DNA from: Microbacterium sp. SZ1
Lineage (GTDB): Bacteria; Actinomycetota; Actinomycetes; Actinomycetales; Microbacteriaceae
DNA: 64,000 nucleotides
Direction of reading: 5' to 3'
Assembly: GCF_002362255.1 (NCBI RefSeq)
Contig: NZ_LPVV01000002.1
Coordinates: 1 to 64,000 of the forward strand
The notes beneath the pieces were generated by a model. That model ran no database searches. It was not told where the DNA came from and worked only from the letters and a program-made list of their open reading frames with translations. The position numbers and the translations under genes were made by a program. Shown here one piece after another: positions 58,883-64,000 of this stretch; positions within the stretch are counted from its first letter, which is position 1; the number at the start of each line of letters is the position of its first letter.

Positions 58883-60261
58883 CTTTCACGCCCTCGCTCC
58901 CCCCGCAGCCCCTCAGCCCCCTCGACGGCCGCTACCGCACTGCGGTCACCGGGCTCGCCGACTTCCTCTCGGAGGCGGGACTCAACCGCGCGCGGGTCGA
59001 GGTCGAGGTCGAGTGGCTGATCGCCCTCACCGACCGCTCGCTGTTCGAGACGAGCCCGCTGTCGGATGCCGACAAGGAGCGCCTCCGCGCCCTCTACCGC
59101 GACTTCGGTCAGGCCGAGATCGACTGGCTCGCCGAGAAGGAGGCCGTCACCCAGCACGACGTCAAGGCCATCGAGTACCTCGTGCGCGATCGCCTCAGCT
59201 CGCTCGGTCTCGACCGCATCGCCGAGCTCACGCACTTCGCGTGCACGAGCGAGGACATCAACTCCGCCTCCTACGCACTCACCGTCAAGCGCGCTGTCGA
59301 AGAGGTCTGGCTGCCCGCTCTCGACACCGTGATCGCGAAGCTGCGCGAGCTCGCGGCCGACCACGCCGATGCGGCGATGCTCTCGCGCACGCACGGCCAG
59401 CCCGCGACGCCCTCGACCATGGGCAAGGAACTCGCCGTCTTCGCGTGGCGTCTGGAGCGCGTGCGCGGACAGATCGCGGCATCCGAGTATCTGGCGAAGT
59501 TCTCGGGCGCGACCGGAACCTGGTCGGCGCATCTCGCCGCCGACCCCGACGCCGACTGGCCGACCATCGCTCGGGAGTACATCGAGGGTCTGGGGCTCGG
59601 ATTCAACCTGCTGACGACGCAGATCGAGTCCCACGACTGGCAGGTCGAGCTCTACGACCGGGTGCGGCACGCCGGCGGCATCCTGCACAACCTCGCGACC
59701 GACATCTGGACGTACATCTCCCTCGGCTACTTCGCGCAGATTCCCGTGGCCGGTGCAACGGGGTCGTCGACCATGCCGCATAAGATCAACCCCATCCGCT
59801 TCGAGAACGCCGAGGCGAACCTCGAGATCTCGAGTGCCCTGCTCGCGTCGCTGGGTCAGACCCTCGTCACGAGCCGTCTGCAGCGCGACCTGACCGATTC
59901 GACGACCCAGCGCAACATCGGCGTCGCCTTCGGGCACTCGCTGCTCGCACTCGACAACCTGCGCCGCGGACTCAATGCGATCTCGCTGTCGCGCGACGTG
60001 CTGCTGGCCGATCTCGACGTCAACTGGGAGGTGCTCGCCGAGGCCATCCAGACCGTGATCCGCGCGGAGGTCGTCGCCGGTCGCTCCACCATCCAGGACC
60101 CGTACGCGCTGCTCAAGGAGCTCACGCGCGGGCACCGCGTCGGCGCCGAGGATCTGGCCGCCTTCGTCCAGACGCTCGAGATCGGGGATGCCGCGAAGCA
60201 GCGCCTCCTGGCGCTCACCCCTGCGACGTACACGGGCATCGCCGAGCAGCTCGCGCGCTGA
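58879..60261 (+). CDS. purB: Adenylosuccinate lyase (CTG start)
   Basis: 460 aa if started at CTG 58879. The conserved N terminus LSPLDGRYRTAVTGLADFL lies upstream of the first in-frame ATG/GTG (59182), so a shorter protein would lack the start of the fold. AGGAGG (58867-58872) is six bases before the CTG, which overlaps the phosphatase stop (CTGA). Later blocks: CTSEDINSASYAL, SRTHGQPATPSTMG and the signature loop GSSTMPHKINPIRFENAEANL. Catalyses two steps of purine synthesis (SAICAR and adenylosuccinate cleavage). Confidence 0.9.
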   Translation: MTFTPSLPPQPLSPLDGRYRTAVTGLADFLSEAGLNRARVEVEVEWLIALTDRSLFETSPLSDADKERLRALYRDFGQAEIDWLAEKEAVTQHDVKAIEYLVRDRLSSLGLDRIAELTHFACTSEDINSASYALTVKRAVEEVWLPALDTVIAKLRELAADHADAAMLSRTHGQPATPSTMGKELAVFAWRLERVRGQIAASEYLAKFSGATGTWSAHLAADPDADWPTIAREYIEGLGLGFNLLTTQIESHDWQVELYDRVRHAGGILHNLATDIWTYISLGYFAQIPVAGATGSSTMPHKINPIRFENAEANLEISSALLASLGQTLVTSRLQRDLTDSTTQRNIGVAFGHSLLALDNLRRGLNAISLSRDVLLADLDVNWEVLAEAIQTVIRAEVVAGRSTIQDPYALLKELTRGHRVGAEDLAAFVQTLEIGDAAKQRLLALTPATYTGIAEQLAR

Positions 60262-60304
60262 GTCACGCGCTCGGCTCGGGCGCAGGGTTTCTCACGCGTT
60301 CGTC

Positions 60305-60351
60305 TGGCACCTGATGCGGGAATCCGCTCGGGATTGCGGCATCAGGTGCCA
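60305..60351. terminator. Bidirectional terminator hairpin between purB and the MFS gene
   Basis: TGGCACCTGATGC (60305-60317) and its perfect complement (60339-60351) enclose a smaller AATCC/GGATT stem (60321-60325, 60331-60335). The right arm includes the stop codon of the MFS gene. Same interrupted two-stem design as 8755-8821. Confidence 0.75.
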
Positions 60352-61805
60352 ACCGAGACGGACCCGGGGTCCCGTCGCTGACCGGGGGCGTCGACGGCGC
60401 CCGCCGGGTCGCGCGGCATGAAGAACGCCGCGGCGAGAGTCAGCACCGCCACGATCGCCGCAGCGACGAACACCCAGAACGAGGCGTTCACGATCGTCGC
60501 GGGGTCGTCGGATCCCGCTCCCCGCGCGATCACCGCGTTGGAGATGGCTCCGAACACCGCGACGCCGAGCGCGCTGCCGGCTGATCGCGCGAACGCGTTC
60601 ATGCCGGTGACCGCCCCGCGCTCGCCCCACCCGACCGAGGCCTGCGCGGCGATGAGGGTCGGCGCGGCGCTCCAGCCGAGCCCGAAGCCGAGCACGAACG
60701 CCACGCCGGCGATCGCGAACGGATTCGGCCACGGCGAGACGACCGCCAGCGCCACGGCGGCGACAGCCGTGATCCCGAGCCCGGTGAGCGCGGTGCGCCG
60801 GAATCCGATGCGCAGGTACAGACGTCCGGCGTTCGCGGCGGCGAGCGGCCAGCCGAGCGTCAAGGCGGCCACGGCAAGGCCCGACAGCAGCGGAGCGATG
60901 CCGATCGACCCCTCGAGGTAGGCGGGAGCGAAGCTCGTGACGCCGGTCATGAGCGCGCCGATGCCGAGCGAGACGATCGTGGTGGTGAGGATGAGAGGCC
61001 TCGCCGCGAGCCGGAGGTCGACGATCGGCTCGGCGGCGCGGCGCTCGACGAGCGCGAACACCACGAGCGCCGCAGCACCGACCCCGAAGCACACGGCACT
61101 CGGCCAGGAGATCCAGTCCCAGGCGTTGCCGCCCTCCAGCATCCCGAGGATGAGTCCGGTGAGTCCGACCGTGAGCAGCGCGGCGCCCGCGTAGTCGATG
61201 CGATGCCGCTGGGTCTGCTTCTGCTCGTGATATTTCTGCAGCAGCATCCAGGCTGCGATCAGGCAGAGCGGGATGTTGATCCAGAAGATCCAGCGCCAGG
61301 CGTCGAGCTGCGCGAAGATCCCGCCGAGGGCGGGGCCGACGACCGACGAGATCGCCCACACCGAGGCGATGTAGCCCTGCACCTTGGCGCGTTCGGCGAC
61401 CGTGTAGATGTCGCCGACGATGGTCATCGACATGGGCGCGACCGCTCCGGCTCCCAGACCCTGCACGATGCGGAACACGATGAGCGCGGTCATGCTCCCC
61501 GCGAAGCCGGAGAGCAGCGAGCCGACGAGGAACAGCCCGATCCCGAGCAGGATGATGGGCTTGCGTCCGACCGTGTCGGCGAAGCGGGAGTAGATCGGCA
61601 CGCTCACGGCCTGCGCGAGCAGGTAGACCGAGAACAGCCACGGGAACTGCTGGTAGCTGCCGAGGTCGCGCACGATGCTCGGCACCGCCGTAGCCAGGAT
61701 CGTCGCGTCGATCGCGATGAGCCCGGTCGACAGCATGAGCGCGCCGAGCACCGGTCCGCGTTCCGAACGGAGTCCGACGGAGGCGCGGTCGATGGAGGCT
61801 GTCAC
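60342..61805 (-). CDS. MFS drug exporter (DHA2, 14-helix type)
   Basis: 487 aa with about 14 membrane helices. Motif A in SRFADTVGRKPIILLG, the antiporter motif C in ISSVVGPALGGIFAQ, and the DHA2-type opening LGALMLSTGLIAIDATILATAV. Proton-driven export of drugs or toxic compounds. The GTG start lacks a clear ribosome site. No regulator gene adjoins it. Confidence 0.88.
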   Translation of the reverse strand: MTASIDRASVGLRSERGPVLGALMLSTGLIAIDATILATAVPSIVRDLGSYQQFPWLFSVYLLAQAVSVPIYSRFADTVGRKPIILLGIGLFLVGSLLSGFAGSMTALIVFRIVQGLGAGAVAPMSMTIVGDIYTVAERAKVQGYIASVWAISSVVGPALGGIFAQLDAWRWIFWINIPLCLIAAWMLLQKYHEQKQTQRHRIDYAGAALLTVGLTGLILGMLEGGNAWDWISWPSAVCFGVGAAALVVFALVERRAAEPIVDLRLAARPLILTTTIVSLGIGALMTGVTSFAPAYLEGSIGIAPLLSGLAVAALTLGWPLAAANAGRLYLRIGFRRTALTGLGITAVAAVALAVVSPWPNPFAIAGVAFVLGFGLGWSAAPTLIAAQASVGWGERGAVTGMNAFARSAGSALGVAVFGAISNAVIARGAGSDDPATIVNASFWVFVAAAIVAVLTLAAAFFMPRDPAGAVDAPGQRRDPGSVSVGT

Positions 61806-61869
61806 CCTGGAGACAAGCCCGTCGGCATCCCCGATATTCCGCGGAGGCCCGAATAACCCGGGTGAGCCG

Positions 61870-62223
61870 TCAGGACTCGGAGCGCTTCGCCGGCCCTTCG
61901 GAGTCGGCGTCGGCGTCTGGTTCGGCGTCGTAGAGCACCGGACGGTCGACGGTCTTCGTCACGTCTGCGGGGTCGACCACGAGGATCAGCATCGCCAGGA
62001 ACAGCAGCGTCACGATGAATGCGCCGCCGCCGACGACGAGGCCGAGCGCGATGGGCGTCAGCCCCTCATAGCTGCCGTTCGCGATCGCCGTGTTCACACG
62101 AGCGGTGAAGGCACCGGTCGACACGAGCGTCACGATCGCGGCGAAGACACCGCACGCGAGGGCGATGCCCAGCAGGTGCAGGGGTCGCAGGATGTCGCGG
62201 CGGGTGGGCTTCTCGTCGCTCAT
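61870..62223 (-). CDS. Two-helix membrane protein
   Basis: 117 aa. Helices LLGIALACGVFAAIVTLVSTGAF and LGLVVGGGAFIVTLLFLAMLIL, then an acidic C-terminal tail (DAEPDADADSEGPAKRSES). Its ATG overlaps the stop of the upstream membrane protein gene by four bases. Unknown function; conserved pairings of this kind suggest a membrane complex with its neighbour. Confidence 0.7.
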   Translation of the reverse strand: MSDEKPTRRDILRPLHLLGIALACGVFAAIVTLVSTGAFTARVNTAIANGSYEGLTPIALGLVVGGGAFIVTLLFLAMLILVVDPADVTKTVDRPVLYDAEPDADADSEGPAKRSES

Positions 62224-62858
62224 CGGTCACCTCCGTGCTCGACCGGGGCGGGGGCGGATGCCACGGCGGCGGGCTCCACACGATTCGGCGTGAGGCCGGC
62301 GATGCCGAGGAACACGGCGATGATCGCCGCGTAGCCGCCGAACATGCCCACGCCGAGGATGATGCCGGTCAGTTCGAACTCGCCGGCGCCCTGGATGGCG
62401 TACGGCTGCACGAAGCCGGCGGGGATGGTCAGCAGCAGCACCGCAAGCAGGATGCCGAAGGCACCGACCGTGATCGAGTCGCGGGCGGTCGTCTCACCGG
62501 CGCGGCGGGCGCGCAGGCCGACGATGAGCTCGACGACGCCGGTCGCGAGAGCCCAGGCGATCACCACGACGAAGAAGAGGTCCTCGGTGCGCCAGGCCGG
62601 TACGCCGGCGGTCATGCCCGCGGCGAATCCGAGCAGGGCCAGCACCACCCACGACCAGCGCTGCCCGGCGGGGAAGACGAGCCAGACCGCGAGCAGCATG
62701 ATGAGCGAGGACGTGAGCACGAACCCGCTGAAGACCGAGAGGCCGATGGCCGCGGAGTGATCCGGAGAGAAGGTGATCATCACAGCCGCCGCCGCGGCGA
62801 AGAGCGCGCGCAGCAGTTGGACGTGGCGCGGGGTGAACGCGCGAGCAGGGGCAGACAT
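62220..62858 (-). CDS. Multi-spanning membrane protein (DUF308/HdeD-like)
   Basis: 212 aa with about six membrane helices (SAAIGLSVFSGFVLTSSLIMLL, WSWVVLALLGFAAGMTAGVPAW, DSITVGAFGILLAVLLLTIPAG, LGVGMFGGYAAIIAVFLGIAGL). A GGAGG lies about 13 bases before the ATG, and a TAGACT -10 box at 62891-62896 on the minus strand would give a short leader. Resembles DUF308-type proteins loosely. Unknown role. Confidence 0.65.
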   Translation of the reverse strand: MSAPARAFTPRHVQLLRALFAAAAAVMITFSPDHSAAIGLSVFSGFVLTSSLIMLLAVWLVFPAGQRWSWVVLALLGFAAGMTAGVPAWRTEDLFFVVVIAWALATGVVELIVGLRARRAGETTARDSITVGAFGILLAVLLLTIPAGFVQPYAIQGAGEFELTGIILGVGMFGGYAAIIAVFLGIAGLTPNRVEPAAVASAPAPVEHGGDR

Positions 62859-63159
62859 GACGATCCAGAGTCCTCCGGGTGGTTCCTCCCAGTCTACGCG
62901 CGGGGCGCAGCGGGTGCGGACGGCCGGGAGCGTCCGTGAGGCCTGACGGATCTCCCCAGATCGATCGTCAGGCCCCACGTGATACGCAGTGACGGGGGCG
63001 GCACCGCGTCGAGTCGATCGAGTGCAAGGTCGGGCACCCTGCCTGCCTCGATGCAACCCTGTAGACCCCAGAAACAGCACCTCGTCCCCTTCGGGATGCC
63101 TGAGTGGTCGTATGCTCACTGTAGGGGCCGGTTGTTCACATACCGGTGGGGGTGGTGTG
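62859..63159. other. Divergent intergenic region (301 bases)
   Basis: Contains a -10-like TAGACT for the left gene (62891-62896, minus strand), a hairpin with arms GGCCTGACG (62940-62948) and complement (62966-62974) around an inner GATCT/AGATC stem, and a possible -10 TATGCT (63111-63116) for the HTH gene. No open frame or RNA gene is supported. Confidence 0.5.
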
Positions 63160-64000
63160 ATGAGTTTCGAGAGAAGCATCCGTCGTTCTTCGGAGGAGTT
63201 CTCCAGCGCCCTGAGAGACGCCATCAACGCCCGCGGACTGTCTCTCGCCCGCCTGCACGAGATGTTGCGCTCCCGCGGGAACGGCGTGTCAATGGCGACC
63301 CTCAGCTACTGGCGTTCGGGTCGCCGACGCCCCGAAGGAGTGCAGTCTCTCGCGGCGATCGCCGAGATCGAACGGCTCCTGCATCTGGCGCCCGGCGAAC
63401 TGACGGCGCGGCTGGGAGCGACGAACCGCACCGGGCCGGTCGGTCCCAATCAGTTCCCGATGAACGAGCAGGAGCTCGAGCGGTCGGTGCGAGACGCCTT
63501 CGCCGCACTCGGCGCGGAGTACCCCGACACCGCGCGGGAGCTCACGACCCATTCGGTGACCGACGTCGACGCCGCCGGCAACGTCGCGCACTGCCAGACC
63601 CGCAGCATCGTGCAGTCGACGGTGGGCACCGTCAGCTCGATCCCCTTTCTCGAGCTCACGCCCGGAGAGCCGACACCGGCGCCGATCATCACCGCGATCG
63701 CCGGCGGCCGTATCGCGGCGCGCTACTCGCACCCGAACGGCGAGGTGCACGGAGTGCTTTTCGAGCTCGACTCTCCGCTCGCCGCCCCCGACACGACCAT
63801 CGTGGAGTGGGCCGTCGACTACCCGCCCGGCTACCCGCCGCAGCGCGAGACCGGCCATGCCGTGGCGATGAAGTGCCGAGAGCTGCTGGTGTGGACGCGC
63901 TTCCATCCCGACGCGATCCCCGACCACGTCACCGAGCGGGTCGACAATCCGCAGGGCACCACCACGACGACGACCGAGATCGGCGGACGGACGTCGGTGG
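63160..64000 (+). CDS. HTH regulator-like protein (cut by window end)
   Basis: At least 280 aa, no stop before the window end. Opens SFERSIRRSSEEFSSALRDA, then an XRE-like HTH (RGLSLARLHEMLRSRG, SMATLSYWRSGRRRPEG, LAAIAEIERLLHLAPGELTARLG, about residues 25-85). The remainder (about 110-280) is a beta-rich domain with no family I recognise (SIVQSTVGTVSSIPFLELTPG; VEWAVDYPPGYPPQRETGH). GGTGG upstream is a weak ribosome site. An actinobacterial XRE protein with an unknown sensor domain. Confidence 0.7.
   Translation, partial: MSFERSIRRSSEEFSSALRDAINARGLSLARLHEMLRSRGNGVSMATLSYWRSGRRRPEGVQSLAAIAEIERLLHLAPGELTARLGATNRTGPVGPNQFPMNEQELERSVRDAFAALGAEYPDTARELTTHSVTDVDAAGNVAHCQTRSIVQSTVGTVSSIPFLELTPGEPTPAPIITAIAGGRIAARYSHPNGEVHGVLFELDSPLAAPDTTIVEWAVDYPPGYPPQRETGHAVAMKCRELLVWTRFHPDAIPDHVTERVDNPQGTTTTTTEIGGRTSV

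Noticed and set aside
59182..60261. purB starting at ATG/GTG 59182
   Set aside because: This would delete the conserved first 101 residues including LSPLDGRY.
1..64000. CRISPR arrays, insertion sequences, integrons, rRNA, tmRNA
   Set aside because: No regularly spaced repeats, no transposase or integrase gene and no recognisable structural RNA gene were found on reading both strands.

Overview
The window comes from a high-GC Gram-positive actinobacterium, most likely a Microbacterium or close Microbacteriaceae relative. This rests on strong third-position GC bias, many ATGA/GTGA gene overlaps, a TANNNT -10 box placed 6-7 bases before many start codons (leaderless mRNAs), an IdeR/DtxR-type iron box, actinobacterial families (CopD-CtaG fusion, GPP34, DUF1684, GntR-UTRA) and a very frequent GGCATCC/GGATGCC word. 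It is a chromosomal segment. I saw no rRNA, no credible tRNA, no CRISPR array, no insertion sequence and no phage block.

Left part (1-12.8 kb): a catabolic region. A LysR gene faces a histidinol-dehydrogenase-family enzyme. A LacI-type repressor (4819-5820) sits among three transcription units that each carry the same operator, about GNATACGTATNC: (i) a double-SnoaL protein plus a bicupin, (ii) a second HisD-like dehydrogenase, an SDR and an HpcH/HpaI aldolase in an overlapping operon, and (iii) a sugar-type ABC importer (binding lipoprotein and two permeases, no ATPase) plus an alpha/beta hydrolase. Together they look like one inducible uptake-and-breakdown pathway for an unidentified substrate. 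This is the best candidate for an undescribed system here.

12.8-34 kb: a GntR-controlled module (APC permease, GlpA-like FAD oxidoreductase, GlpK-like kinase) with two tandem dre-like operators; assorted single genes (DUF1684, SDR, DeoR, GPP34, APC permease, CorA); a beta-lactamase-fold lipoprotein with degenerate catalytic motifs; a haem-iron pair (DUF2470 protein, haem oxygenase with an IdeR box); a PIF1-like helicase; the CopD-CtaG copper protein; HU; and a TetR/hydrolase pair.

34-42.4 kb: a zinc island. Zinc-independent ribosomal proteins L28, L33 and S14 lie downstream of a long operon znuA-znuC-znuB-zur-permease-TIGR03943-(beta-propeller protein)-MPG whose leaderless promoter carries a Zur-type palindrome.

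42.4-64 kb: an alpha-glucoside locus (GH13 enzyme, ABC importer without ATPase, divergent ROK repressor), an M19 dipeptidase, a 2H phosphoesterase, a branched-chain keto-acid dehydrogenase operon (E1alpha, E1beta, E2) beside an aminotransferase, a remnant of a Doc/Fic toxin, a helical-protein/lipase pair, a low-molecular-weight phosphatase overlapping purB (apparently a CTG start), an MFS exporter, membrane proteins and, cut by the window end, an HTH regulator.
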